From a virus, in the IMG/VR virus record IMGVR_UViG_3300044736_000100, positions 1 to 28,903 of that record: a DNA stretch of 28,903 bases. One strand, written 5' to 3'. Positions 6,733 to 14,831 of this stretch are shown in pieces (within the stretch, counting starts at the first letter, position 1; the number at the start of each line of letters is the position of its first letter). Below the pieces are notes generated by a model. The model was not told where the DNA came from and searched no databases. It worked only from the letters and a program-made list of their open reading frames with translations. The position numbers were made by a program, and so were the translations under genes.

Positions 6733-7001
6733 CAAAGCCATTTCCCTGGGACGCGGCGATGGGGTTTGGCTTCGGCGTGCTGCGTCTCGCACCGGAAGCG
6801 TTCTGGAAGATGACGCCGCGCGAACTCGCGCAAGCCATCATCGCCGTGCGCGGCCCGATGCTTCCGCCGATCGAGCGCGGCGATTTTGATGCGCTGATGA
6901 AAGCGTTTCCGGATGGTTCAGCCGTCATTGCGAGCGAAGCGAAGCAATCCAGCGCCCCGGGCACAGACTGGATTGCTTCGTCGCTTCGCTCCTCGCAATG
7001 A
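6729..7001 (+). CDS. Phage tail assembly chaperone (rcc01693 type), C-terminus encoded by a repeat
   Basis: This 90-aa protein starts at a GTG overlapping the previous stop (GTGA). The family core is complete: 'FPWDAAMGFGFGVLRLAPEAFWKMTPRELAQAIIAV' and 'FDALMKAFPD', as in the small chaperone between GTA gp10 and the tape measure. After about residue 62 the frame runs into palindromic repeat B (6924-7003), which encodes the last roughly 25 residues ('VIASEAKQSS...WIASSLRSSQ') and supplies the stop. That peptide is a known by-product of this repeat type and not a protein domain. The functional core seems untouched, so the gene is probably active. Confidence 0.82.
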   Translation: MTKPFPWDAAMGFGFGVLRLAPEAFWKMTPRELAQAIIAVRGPMLPPIERGDFDALMKAFPDGSAVIASEAKQSSAPGTDWIASSLRSSQ

Positions 7002-7003
7002 CG
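6924..7003. repeat. Palindromic repeat, family B copy 1 (inside 3' end of chaperone gene)
   Basis: The left arm CGTCATTGCGAGCGAAGCG and right arm CGCTTCGCTCCTCGCAATGACG form a hairpin with an inner GCAATCC/GGATTGC pair. It overlaps the last codons of the tail chaperone and ends 20 bases before the tape measure start. A second copy lies at 14739-14818. Confidence 0.9.
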
Positions 7004-7022
7004 TGGATGGAGTGAGCAAGCC

Positions 7023-7607
7023 ATGGCCGACAGCACCGATCTCCTCGGCACGTCGAGCACGCTCGACAGCCTGAGCCTGAAGACAAAAGACCTCACCGCC
7101 AGCGTCGGCGGGTTCGCGCGCGCGATGACGCAGGCGTTTTCGGCTTCCGTCACCGGCGGCAAGCAGTTCGACGATGTGTTGAAATCGCTCGCGTTGCGCA
7201 TCTCCGATCTCGCGGTGCGCCTCGCCTTCAAGCCGCTGGAGAAGTCGCTCACCAGCGGCATCTCCAGCCTGCTCTCGGGAGTGACCGGCAGCGCCGGCGG
7301 CGCGGCGTCGTCGTCGCTGGCGGCGGCCTCCGGCGCGATAAAACCGTTCGCATCCGGCGGCGTGATCGGCACGCCGACCTATTTTCCGCTTGTTGGCGGC
7401 GGCGTCGGCCTTGCCGGCGAGGCCGGGGCCGAGGCGATCATGCCGCTGGCCCGCGGCCCGGACGGCCGGCTCGGCATCGCAGGCGGTGGCGGCAACACCA
7501 TCAACGTGCAGATCGCCACCCCCGACCTCGACAACTTCCGCCGCTCCGAGAGCTACATCACCGGCCAGATCGCGCGTGCGGTGGCAAGAGGGCAGCGGAG
7601 TTTGTGA
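7023..7607 (+). CDS. Short tail tape measure protein (GTA gp11 type)
   Basis: This 194-aa protein begins 'MADSTDLLGTSSTLDSLSLKTKDLTASVGGFARAMTQAFSASVTGGKQFDDVLKSLALRISDLAVRLAFKPLEKSL'. This helical region, the Gly/Ser-rich 'SGISSLLSGVTGSAGG' stretch, and the 'FASGGVIGTPTYFPLVGGGVGLAGEAGAEAIMPLARG.DG.LGI' segment (about 110-155) are the C-terminal signature of lambda-type tape measures. It sets tail length and is ejected or passed through the tube. Siphophage tape measures are commonly over 600 aa; a protein this short matches the GTA type and predicts a short tail. A GGAG site lies about 10 bases upstream. Repeats flank it on both sides. Confidence 0.85.
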   Translation: MADSTDLLGTSSTLDSLSLKTKDLTASVGGFARAMTQAFSASVTGGKQFDDVLKSLALRISDLAVRLAFKPLEKSLTSGISSLLSGVTGSAGGAASSSLAAASGAIKPFASGGVIGTPTYFPLVGGGVGLAGEAGAEAIMPLARGPDGRLGIAGGGGNTINVQIATPDLDNFRRSESYITGQIARAVARGQRSL

Positions 7608-7609
7608 CT

Positions 7610-7733
7610 CCGTCGTCCCCGCGCAGGCGGGGACCCATACACACCGTCGCTCGTGTTGAAGCACGACGTCGCATCGTCAGTGCGCAACCACAAACGCCGG
7701 TGGTTATGGGTCCCCGCCTTCGCGGGGACGACG
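7610..7733. repeat. Palindromic repeat, family D
   Basis: Arms CGTCGTCCCCGCGCAGGCGGGGACCC and the matching GGGTCCCCGCCTTCGCGGGGACGACG enclose a roughly 70-base spacer; each arm also contains its own small hairpin. It fills the gap between the tape measure stop and the DUF2460 gene. Confidence 0.88.
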
Positions 7734-7749
7734 ATGGGGATGCTGAATT

Positions 7750-8385
7750 ATGTCCTTCCACGAAATCCTGTTTCCCCTCGACATCGCGCTGCGCAGCGCG
7801 GGCGGGCCGCAGCGGCGGACCGAGCTTGTCACGTTCGGCTCCGGCCGCGAGCAACGCAATGCGCGCTGGGCGGATTCGCGGCGGCGCTATGACGCCGGCT
7901 ATGGCGTCAAGACGCTGGGGGCCCTGCAGGCGGTGGTGGCGTTCTTCGAGGAGCGCCGCGGGCAGCTCCATGGCTTCCGCTGGCGCGACCGGCTCGATCA
8001 TGCAAGCGCGGCACCAGGCGCGCCGCTCTCGCCTCTCGACCAGGGCATCGGCACCGGCGACGGCGTGACGGCAATGTTTCAGCTGGTGAAGACCTATGGC
8101 GCGGGTTTTGCGCCCTATGCGCGCGAGATCAGGAAGCCGGTGGCGGGCAGCGTGCGCATCGCGGTCGCCGGCGGCGAAGTTTCGGGCAGCGCGTTCAGCT
8201 GCGATGCGACCACCGGCGTCGTCACGTTCTTCTCCGGGCATATTCCCGCCGCCGGCGCGGCGATCACCGCGGGATTTCTGTTCGACGTGCCGGTGCGGTT
8301 CGACACGGATTATCTCGAAGTCGATCTCTCCGCGTTCGCGGCGGGCGCGATCCCGAAGATACCGCTGGTGGAGATACGGGTGTGA
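7750..8385 (+). CDS. DUF2460 distal tail protein (GTA gp12 type)
   Basis: This 211-aa protein has the DUF2460 pattern: 'FHEILFPLDIALRSAGGPQRRTELVTFGSGREQRNARWADSRRRYDAGYGVKTL' at the N-terminus, 'VAFFEERRGQLHGFRWRDRLDH' near 70-90, 'GDGVTAMFQLVKTYG' and the final 'PVRFDTDYLEVDLSAFAAGAIPKIPLVEIRV'. The GTA counterpart is the distal tail (Dit-like) ring between tube and hub. Length is normal. Start ATG has GGGGA upstream, directly after repeat D. Confidence 0.9.
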   Translation: MSFHEILFPLDIALRSAGGPQRRTELVTFGSGREQRNARWADSRRRYDAGYGVKTLGALQAVVAFFEERRGQLHGFRWRDRLDHASAAPGAPLSPLDQGIGTGDGVTAMFQLVKTYGAGFAPYAREIRKPVAGSVRIAVAGGEVSGSAFSCDATTGVVTFFSGHIPAAGAAITAGFLFDVPVRFDTDYLEVDLSAFAAGAIPKIPLVEIRV

Positions 8386-8389
8386 TGTC

Positions 8390-8503
8390 GTAGCCCGCCA
8401 TGAGCGAAGCGACATGCGGGGAGCCCGGGGCGCGAGCGGTCCCGGATTTCCGCCATCGTCGGACCGCGCATTCGCGCGACCTATTGGCTCATCCGGGCTA
8501 CAG
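8390..8503. repeat. Palindromic repeat, family E
   Basis: The outer arms TAGCCCG(CC)ATGAGCGAAG and GGCTCATCCGGGCTA are inverted, with inner GC-rich inverted segments. It lies between DUF2460 and DUF2163 genes and begins 5 bases after the DUF2460 stop. The DUF2163 ribosome site lies just after it. Confidence 0.85.
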
Positions 8504-8518
8504 GACTGGAGTTTTGCC

Positions 8519-9427
8519 ATGCGCCCCATCCCTTCCGCCCTGCAGACAAAACTCGACTCCGGCGTCACCACGCTGGCGCGGTGCTGGAAGGTTTCGCGGC
8601 GCGACGGGGGGGTGATGGGGTTTACCGATCATGATCGCGACCTCGTCGTGGGCGGCGTGACGTTCCGCGCCGGCACCGGGTTTTCCTCTTCCGAAGCGGT
8701 TAGCCGCTTCGGCCTTTCGGTGGACGGCGCGGAAATCTCCGGCGCGCTCGCCGATGACTCCCTCACCGACGCCGATCTCGCCGCCGGGCGCTATGACGCG
8801 GCGCTTGTCGAGAGCTGGCTGGTGGACTGGAGCGATCCGTCGCTCAAGGTGCTGACCGCGCGCGGCACGCTCGGCGAGGTCAGGCGCGAGGGCCAGGCGT
8901 TCGTCGCCGAACTGCGCGGGCTCGCCGACCTGTTGTCGCAGGAGAGCGGGCGGCTCTACACCGCCCGATGCGGCGCCGATCTCGGCGATGCAAGGTGCAA
9001 GGTCGATCTGAGCAATCCGGCACTGCGCGGCGTGGGCGCGGTCAGCGCGGTGGAGGGCACTTCGATTTTCGTCGCTTCCGGTCTCGATGGGTTCGCCGAC
9101 GGATGGTTTTCGCTGGGCCGGTTGGCATGGACGAGTGGCGCGAACCATGGGCTCGCGATCGAAATAAAAGAGCATCGGCTCGCCGCCGGCCACGCGCGGC
9201 TGACGCTGTGGCAGGCGATGCCGGAGCCAATCGCGGTCGGCGACGCGTTCACGGTGACCGGCGGCTGCGACAAGAGTTTTGCGACCTGCCGCGCCCGCTT
9301 TGCCAACACCGACAATTTTCGCGGCTTTCCGCAAATCCCCGGCAACGATTTCCTGCTCGCCTCGCCGGTCGCTGGCGCGCCGGGGAATAACGGATTGTCG
9401 CTGTCGCCGCCGGTGGCGGCCGGGTAG
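8519..9427 (+). CDS. DUF2163 tail hub protein (GTA gp13 type)
   Basis: This 302-aa protein starts 'MRPIPSALQTKLDSGVTTLARCWKVSRRDG' (ATG 8519, GGAG 8 bases upstream). The DUF2163 signature runs through 'MGFTDHDRDL...TFRAGTGF', 'VDWSDPS', 'LRGLADLL', and 'YTARCGADLGDARCKVDL'. Four cysteines at 151, 160, 250 and 257 occur in two pairs (C-x8-C and C-x6-C); this is the arrangement expected for a metal or Fe-S site in lambda gpL-like hubs. It forms the hub below the distal tail ring and accompanies the NlpC/P60 and baseplate proteins. No frameshift is seen. Flanking repeats separate it from neighbours which in compact GTA clusters usually touch. Confidence 0.9.
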   Translation: MRPIPSALQTKLDSGVTTLARCWKVSRRDGGVMGFTDHDRDLVVGGVTFRAGTGFSSSEAVSRFGLSVDGAEISGALADDSLTDADLAAGRYDAALVESWLVDWSDPSLKVLTARGTLGEVRREGQAFVAELRGLADLLSQESGRLYTARCGADLGDARCKVDLSNPALRGVGAVSAVEGTSIFVASGLDGFADGWFSLGRLAWTSGANHGLAIEIKEHRLAAGHARLTLWQAMPEPIAVGDAFTVTGGCDKSFATCRARFANTDNFRGFPQIPGNDFLLASPVAGAPGNNGLSLSPPVAAG

Positions 9428-9590
9428 AGGCTCGTTCCCCGGACGCAGCGCAGCGCGTAGCACTTCGCGGAGCGGTGCGCTGTAGAGCCGGAGCCCCGGT
9501 ACCTTAAACCTCAAGAACCGGGGTCCCGGTTCTGCGAAGCGGCACTCCGCGAAGTGCTACGCGCCGCATCGCGCCCGGGACACGAGAGAC
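9428..9590. repeat. Palindromic repeat, family F
   Basis: Complex repeat: the outer CTCGTTCCCCGG / CCCGGGACACGAG arms enclose GCGTAGCACTTCGCGGAG / CTCCGCGAAGTGCTACGC arms and an inner CCCCGGT / ACCGGGG pair. It covers the whole gap between hub and NlpC/P60 genes. Confidence 0.88.
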
Positions 9591-9595
9591 TTCCC

Positions 9596-10036
9596 ATGCC
9601 CCCACCTCTGACCCGCGCGGCAATCGTCACCGAGGCGCGCAGCTGGATCGGCACGCGCTATTGCCATCAGGCCTCGCTGAAGGGCGTCGGCTGCGACTGC
9701 CTCGGGCTGGTGCGCGGCGTCTGGCGCGCGTGCATCGGCGATGAGCCGGAGGCGGCGCCGCCTTATGCACCGGATTGGGCCGAGGCTAAAGGCGAGGAGT
9801 CGCTGGCCGACGCGGCGTTCCGTCATCTCATCCCCGTCGCGCGCGAAAATTTTGCCGCCGGCGACGTGCTGCTGTTTCGCTGGCGCGAGGGGTACGTTGC
9901 AAAACACGTCGCCATCGCCGCGTCTGCAACCACCATGATCCACGCCCATGACGGTGCAGCGGTCTGCGAAGTCGCCATCGCACCGTGGTGGCGGCGGCGG
10001 CTGGCATATGCGTTTGCCTTTCCCGGCGTGATGTAA
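9596..10036 (+). CDS. NlpC/P60 family tail peptidase (GTA gp14 type)
   Basis: This 146-aa protein starts at ATG 9596, just after repeat F; a longer frame from 9554 would lie within the repeat. Catalytic features of NlpC/P60 cysteine peptidases are visible: 'GTRYCHQASLKGVGCDCLGLV' with nucleophile C35, then 'GDVLLFRWREGYVAKHVAI' with H104, and a further polar 'HAHDGAAV' near 116-123. Such tail-tip enzymes cleave peptidoglycan peptides to open the cell wall during entry. The position between DUF2163 and the large baseplate protein is the standard GTA order. Confidence 0.9.
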   Translation: MPPPLTRAAIVTEARSWIGTRYCHQASLKGVGCDCLGLVRGVWRACIGDEPEAAPPYAPDWAEAKGEESLADAAFRHLIPVARENFAAGDVLLFRWREGYVAKHVAIAASATTMIHAHDGAAVCEVAIAPWWRRRLAYAFAFPGVM

Positions 10037-10038
10037 TC

Positions 10039-10287
10039 GTAGGGTGGCAAAGGCGCGCTTGCGCCGTGCCCACCATCCGATGCGTCATCCTGAGGTGCTC
10101 GCCGCCCTTCGCGGCGAGCCTCGAAGGATGGAAGCGCGTCGTGGCCCATCCTTCGAGACGCCGCGCAAGCGCGCGGCTCCTCTCGCGATAACGGCGAAGC
10201 CGTTACGCGGGGATGACGGTTGTGTATGTCTGGTGGGCACGCCATCGGACGCGCATTCGCGCGATCCGCTCGCTTTGCCCACCCTAC
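10039..10287. repeat. Palindromic repeat, family C copy 1, split by a nested family A copy
   Basis: The outer arms are TAGGGTGG(C)AAAGGCGCGC... and ...CGCTTTGCCCACCCTA, with inner GCCCACCATCCGATGCG / GCACGCCATCGGACGCGC segments. Between the arms lies family A (10083-10219), whose own arms begin CGTCATCCTGAGG and end ATGACGG. The family C copy at 14175-14273 is intact and much shorter, so the nesting is best read as insertion of A into C. Confidence 0.85.
10083..10219. repeat. Palindromic repeat, family A copy 2 (nested in family C)
   Basis: Starts CGTCATCCTGAGGTGCTCGC, includes GCCTCGAAGGATGG and CCATCCTTCGAGACGC inverted, and ends GGGGATGACGG. It sits inside the loop of a family C repeat. 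The right side also holds a small CGATAACGGCGAAGCCGTTACG hairpin not present in the other A copies. Confidence 0.85.
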
Positions 10288-10309
10288 AAGACGTACAAGG
10301 TTTTCGATC

Positions 10310-13300
10310 ATGGCTGCTCTTGTCCTTTCCGTCGCGGGCGCGGCGGCCGGTGCGGTGTTCGGGCCGGCCGGCGCGATCGTGGGCAGGATCGCAGGCGCGC
10401 TGGTCGGCAATATCATCGACAAAAAACTGTTCGGGCCGGGCGACCAGAATGTGGTGGGACCGCGGCTCGCCGATCTCGATGTGATGGCGTCGACCGAGGG
10501 CGCGCCGATCCCGCGGGTGTACGGCCGCGCGCGGCTCGCGGGGCAGGTGATCTGGGCGACGCAGCTCGAGGAGGTGGTGTCGAATTCCACCACATCGTCG
10601 GGCGGCAAGGGCCATCTCGTCTCCGGGCCGCGCACGACCACCACGACCTATTCTTATTTCGGCAATTTCGCCGTGGGCCTCTGCGAAGGCGTGATCGGCG
10701 GGGTGGGGCGGATCTGGGCCGACGGCAAGCCGCTCGATACCTCGCATCTCACCATCCGCGTTCATCGCGGCTATGAGGATCAACCGGTCGACGACCTTAT
10801 CCTGGCCAAGGAAGGCGCCGGCAATTCGCCGGCCTATCGCGGGCTTGCCTATGTGGTGTTCGAGCGGCTGCCATTGGCCGATTTCGGCAACCGCATTCCA
10901 CAACTGTCGTTCGAGATCATCCGCCCCGTCGGACAACTCGAACGCATGGTGCGCGCGGTGACGCTGATCCCCGGCACCACCGAATTCGGCTATGAGACTT
11001 CCCCGCTCGTGAGCGTTCTCGCGCCAGGTACGTCCGCGCAGGAGAATCGCCACGTGACGAGCGCGGCCTCGGATGTACAGGCCGCGCTCGACGATCTTCA
11101 GGGCCTGTGCCCGAATCTCGAACGCGTCGCATTGGTGGCGGCGTGGTTCGGCACCGATCTGCGCTGCGCCCATTGCACGGTGCAGCCCGGCGTCGAGATT
11201 GCCGTCAAGGGCCTCAACGGCGCGGCTTGGTCGGTTGACGGCATGACGCGGCCAAGCGCGTATCTGGTCTCGCAGGTCGGCGGACGCCCGGCGTATGGCG
11301 GCACGCCGTCCGATCTCAGCGTGCTGCATCTGATCGCGGAACTGAAATCGCGCGGCTTGAAGATCACCTTCTATCCGTTCCTGGTGATGGATATTCCGCC
11401 CAGTAATGCGCTGCCCGATCCATGGAGCGGCGCGGCCTCGCAGCCGGCCTATCCCTGGCGCGGCCGCATCACCTGCGATCCGGCGCCGGGGCGGCCAGGC
11501 TCGCCGCAGGGCACGTCGGCGGCGGCGGCGCAGGTGACGAGCTTCTTCTCCGGCGGCACCTGGAACTACCGCCGCATGATCTTGCATTATGCGAATCTCG
11601 TTGTCTCGGCGGGCGGCGTCGATGCGTTCCTGATCGGCTCGGAGTTGAGGGCGTTGACGCGGGTGCGCTCCGGCGCGGGCGTCTATCCTGCGGTCGATGC
11701 ACTGGTGACGCTGGCGGCGGATGTGAAGGCGATCGTCGGTTCGTCCACGCTTGTGACGTATGGCGCCGACTGGACCGAGTATGGCGCGGACGTGATCGAT
11801 GCAAGTGAGGTGCGCTTTCCGCTCGACCCGCTGTGGGCTTCCTCGGCGATCGGCGCGGTCGGCATCGACTATTATGCGCCGCTGGCGGACTGGCGCGACG
11901 AGGCCGGGCATCGCGATGCGCTTGTCGCATCGTCCACCTATGATCTCGGCTATCTCGGTAACAACGTTCGCGCCGGCGAAGGTTTTGATTGGTATTACGC
12001 CGACGATGCCGCGCGCGCGGCGCAGACCCGCACCGACATCGTCGACGGCCTCGGCAAGCCGTGGGTGTTTCGCTCCAAGGACATCTGGAACTGGTGGACC
12101 AACCTGCACTACGGACGCGTCGCCCATTCCGAACTGTCCACGCCGACCGCGTGGATTCCGCGCTCAAAACCGGTCTGGTTCACCGAGGTCGGCTGCCCCG
12201 CGGTCGACAAGGGCGCCAACCAGCCCAGCGTGTTTCCCGACCCGAAATCCTCGGAAAACCATTTGCCGTATTTTTCCAACGGGGCGCGTGACGATCTGAT
12301 CCAGCGCCGCGCGCTGCAAGCCTTCGTCGGCGCGTTCGATCCGGCGTTCGGCGCCGACGATGCACAGAACCCGGTGTCCCCGCTCTATGGCCGACGCATG
12401 GTCGAGGTCTCCGCGCTCCATCTGTGGACCTGGGATGCGCGGCCGTATCCGGTGTTTCCGGCGGCCAGCGACATCTGGAACGACGCGCCGAACTGGCAGA
12501 CCGGGCACTGGCTCACCGGGCGGCTCGGGGCTGCGCCGCTCGATGCGCTGGTCGGCGCGCTGCTTGACGACGCCGGTGTCGATGGCGTCGACACATCGGC
12601 CTTGCGTGACGGCTGCGACGGCTATGTGGTGGACCGGCCGATGTCGCCGCGCGCAATGATCGAGCCCTTGGCGATGGCCTATGCCTTCGACGCCACCGCG
12701 GCGGACGGCACGCTGCGATTCATCCAGCGCGGCGGCGCGCCGGTTGCGGAAATCCTTGAGGACGATCTGGTGCTGCCGGATTCCGGCACGGTGGCGCGAT
12801 TGACCCGGGCGCAGGAAACCGAGCTGCCGCGCGAGGCGAGTTTTGGTTTCACCGACGCGGCCGCGGACTATCGCCGCTCCGCGGTGACCTCGCGAAAACT
12901 GGTGGGCGCCGCCGGCCGCACCCTGCATTCCGACCTTGCCGTGATCACCAATGACGCCGCGGCAACGCGGCGCACGGAAATCTGGCTGCAGGATTTGTGG
13001 GCGGGCCGAGAAGCCGTGGAGTTTGCGCTGGGCATGAATGCGTTGCGGCTAGCCCCCGGCGACGTGGTCGCGCTCAGCTTGAGCGGACGGCGACGGCTGT
13101 TCGAGATCGGCGACCTGATCGATACCGAGGCGCGGCAGGTCAAGGCGCGCAGCATCGATCCGGAAGTGTTTTCGGTAGCCTTGATGGCGCCGCGCAAAAA
13201 GCTGCCGGCGATTCCGGCGGCGCTGGGGCCGGTCGCGGTGACGGTGCTGGATCTGCCGGCGCTCGACTCCGCCAGCCCGGTTGTTCTGACGCGGCTCGCC

Positions 13301-14158
13301 ATCACCGCCAATCCCTGGCCGGGCTCGGTGGCGGTCTGGCAATCGTCGGATGGCGCAAGTTTCGAGGTCGCCGCGGTGGCCGCGGCGCCATGCGCGATCG
13401 GCGCGACGCTGGATGATTTGCTACCCGGGCCGACAGCGCGCTGGGATCGCGGCAGCCGGCTGCGCGTCAAATTATACGGCGGCGCGCTGGCGTCGATCAG
13501 CGAAGCCAAAGTGCTGGAAGGCGGCAACGCCGCGGCGGTGCAGAATGCCGACGGTGCCTGGGAGATTCTGCAGTTCGCCAATGCCGAACTGGTCGACGGC
13601 CAGACCTACATGCTGTCGCGGCTGCTGCGCGGCCAGGCCGGCAGCGAAGTTGCGATGGCGGGTTTGCTGGCGGCTGGCGCGCCGTTCGTCGTGCTCGGCG
13701 CCCATATGGTGCCGATCGCAGCCGGCCTCGACGCGCTGGCGCGGCCGATGCAATTGCGCATCGTGGCGAGCGGGCGCAACCACGACGATCCAATAGCGGT
13801 GGCCTTGACGGTGACGCCCGGCGATACCGCGCTAAGACCGCTGGCGCCGGTACATGTCGCCGCACGTCGCGCCGGCGACGGCGTTCACATCTCCTGGATC
13901 AGGCGCACGCGCATCGATGGCGACGGTTGGGGCGTCGAGGTGCCGCTCGGCGAGGAGAGCGAGGCGTATGCGCTTGACATACTCTCCGGCAGCGCGGTGG
14001 TGCGAACGATCGCGAGCACGTCACCGCAGGCGCTGTATGCGGCCGCGGATGAGCTGGCGGATTTCGGCGCGGCGCAAACGAGCTTGCATGTTCGCGTCGC
14101 GCAGCTTTCATCAACGGTTGGTGCTGGATATGCCGCGGAAGTCACGCTCGCGATTTGA
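10310..14158 (+). CDS. GTA TIM-barrel/baseplate megaprotein (GTA gp15 type)
   Basis: This protein of about 1282 aa starts at ATG 10310 ('MAALVLSVAGAAAGAVFGPAGAIVGRIAGALVGNIIDKKLFG', a Gly/Ala-rich helix pair typical of the family); longer readings upstream would run through the repeat. Visible regions in order: an N-terminal segment with 'PIPRVYGRARLAGQVIWATQLEE'; the TIM-barrel-like domain with 'LHYANLVVSAGGVDAFLIGSELRALTRVR', 'TYGADWTEYG' and 'VWFTEVGCPAVDKGANQPSVFPDPKSSE'; and a phage baseplate region with 'LTRAQETELPREASFGFTDAAADYRRSAV'. A C-terminal beta-rich part has 'LLRGQAGSE' and 'PLAPVHVAARRAGDGVHISWIRRTRIDGDGWGVEVPLGEESEAYALDI'. It forms the tail tip and host contact. Length agrees with GTA counterparts. 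Confidence 0.92.
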   Translation: MAALVLSVAGAAAGAVFGPAGAIVGRIAGALVGNIIDKKLFGPGDQNVVGPRLADLDVMASTEGAPIPRVYGRARLAGQVIWATQLEEVVSNSTTSSGGKGHLVSGPRTTTTTYSYFGNFAVGLCEGVIGGVGRIWADGKPLDTSHLTIRVHRGYEDQPVDDLILAKEGAGNSPAYRGLAYVVFERLPLADFGNRIPQLSFEIIRPVGQLERMVRAVTLIPGTTEFGYETSPLVSVLAPGTSAQENRHVTSAASDVQAALDDLQGLCPNLERVALVAAWFGTDLRCAHCTVQPGVEIAVKGLNGAAWSVDGMTRPSAYLVSQVGGRPAYGGTPSDLSVLHLIAELKSRGLKITFYPFLVMDIPPSNALPDPWSGAASQPAYPWRGRITCDPAPGRPGSPQGTSAAAAQVTSFFSGGTWNYRRMILHYANLVVSAGGVDAFLIGSELRALTRVRSGAGVYPAVDALVTLAADVKAIVGSSTLVTYGADWTEYGADVIDASEVRFPLDPLWASSAIGAVGIDYYAPLADWRDEAGHRDALVASSTYDLGYLGNNVRAGEGFDWYYADDAARAAQTRTDIVDGLGKPWVFRSKDIWNWWTNLHYGRVAHSELSTPTAWIPRSKPVWFTEVGCPAVDKGANQPSVFPDPKSSENHLPYFSNGARDDLIQRRALQAFVGAFDPAFGADDAQNPVSPLYGRRMVEVSALHLWTWDARPYPVFPAASDIWNDAPNWQTGHWLTGRLGAAPLDALVGALLDDAGVDGVDTSALRDGCDGYVVDRPMSPRAMIEPLAMAYAFDATAADGTLRFIQRGGAPVAEILEDDLVLPDSGTVARLTRAQETELPREASFGFTDAAADYRRSAVTSRKLVGAAGRTLHSDLAVITNDAAATRRTEIWLQDLWAGREAVEFALGMNALRLAPGDVVALSLSGRRRLFEIGDLIDTEARQVKARSIDPEVFSVALMAPRKKLPAIPAALGPVAVTVLDLPALDSASPVVLTRLAITANPWPGSVAVWQSSDGASFEVAAVAAAPCAIGATLDDLLPGPTARWDRGSRLRVKLYGGALASISEAKVLEGGNAAAVQNADGAWEILQFANAELVDGQTYMLSRLLRGQAGSEVAMAGLLAAGAPFVVLGAHMVPIAAGLDALARPMQLRIVASGRNHDDPIAVALTVTPGDTALRPLAPVHVAARRAGDGVHISWIRRTRIDGDGWGVEVPLGEESEAYALDILSGSAVVRTIASTSPQALYAAADELADFGAAQTSLHVRVAQLSSTVGAGYAAEVTLAI

Positions 14159-14174
14159 TGCGATGACGTAAGGT

Positions 14175-14273
14175 CGTAAGGGTGCCCTTGCGCCGTGCCC
14201 ACCAATTGCGCGTGATGGTGGGCACGCCATCGGGCGCGCCTTCGCGCGACCCGTCGGCTTTGCCCACCCTACG
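14175..14273. repeat. Palindromic repeat, family C copy 2
   Basis: Arms CGTAAGGGTG(CCC)TTGCGCCGTGCCCACCA and the matching TGGTGGGCACGCC...GCCCACCCTACG form a hairpin. It lies directly after the baseplate gene and overlaps the last codons and stop of the leftward membrane gene at 14269. Confidence 0.85.
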
Positions 14274-14562
14274 AGCCTGCTCTATGGACACGCCGCGAGC
14301 TTTCCTCGACGGCGGCGCTGGCGTTGCGGACGGCTTTGGCGAAAGCTTCGAGCGTCTCGATATGCGACGTGAGCTGCTCGCGTTCCGCTTCAGACAGCGG
14401 AAGGGCTGGATTGGTCGCTTGGCGCAAGGCATCGGCCTGCTTTTGCCTCAGCTGCCTTGCAGCTGCCCCGTCGTCGAAATAGTCAAGCACGAGGATGAAG
14501 AATCCCACGACCAAGGGTACGGAAAAGGACGCTGTGATCAGCAGTGCCTGGAACCATGTCAT
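14269..14562 (-). CDS. Small membrane-anchored protein, antisense to the tail operon
   Basis: This 97-aa protein is read leftward. Residues 1-27 are a membrane segment ('MTWFQALLITASFSVPLVVGFFILVLD'), followed by acidic 'YFDDGAAARQLRQKQADAL', then an amphipathic helix-rich part 'LPLSEAEREQLTSHIETLEAFAKAVRNASAAVEESSRR' that could be coiled coil. The ATG has GAGGA 6 bases upstream, which supports it as a real gene. The stop falls within the border of repeat C. I do not recognise the family; it may be a moron-type single gene with its own promoter in the 14563-14738 region. A longer rightward frame over the same bases is a shadow. Confidence 0.55.
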   Translation of the reverse strand: MTWFQALLITASFSVPLVVGFFILVLDYFDDGAAARQLRQKQADALRQATNPALPLSEAEREQLTSHIETLEAFAKAVRNASAAVEESSRRVHRAGS

Positions 14563-14738
14563 TCTGCGTCCTCAAGGTCATTCAGGAATGTCCTGCCGGC
14601 AGCGACCAATGAGCTGCAGCTAGCCAGCTTCGTCGAGAAACCGGCCTTAGTTTACACCCGGCGTTTTTCAGCCGGCAAGATGCGGAGCGGCGCAGCCCAT
14701 AGTCGCAATTTTTCCGACGCTCTCGGTTTTGGACGCTC

Positions 14739-14818
14739 GTCAATTGCGAGCGAAGTGAAGCAATCCAGAAGGCGGACGAAGCGCTGGATTGCTTCGTCGC
14801 TTCGCTCCTCGCAATGAC
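14739..14818. repeat. Palindromic repeat, family B copy 2
   Basis: TTGCGAGCGAAG...GCAATCC and GGATTGC...CTTCGCTCCTCGCAATGAC are inverted arms, as in 6924-7003. It lies in the 393-bp gap 14563-14955, which otherwise contains repeat A copy 3 and about 175 bases (14563-14738) in which I see no gene. Confidence 0.88.
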
Positions 14819-14831
14819 AATAACATACTCT

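Noticed and set aside
8498-9514. 338-codon leftward frame opposite the hub gene
   Set aside because: Shadow of the DUF2163 gene, whose four Cys and family pattern are clear.
10085-12127. 680-codon leftward open frame opposite the baseplate gene
   Set aside because: It is a high-GC shadow of the large baseplate gene, rich in Arg/His/Ala with no domain, and the rightward frame has clear family features.
14182-14817. Rightward 211-codon frame between baseplate and fibre genes
   Set aside because: It passes through repeats C and B (its end is the translated repeat B peptide) and is opposite the better membrane gene.
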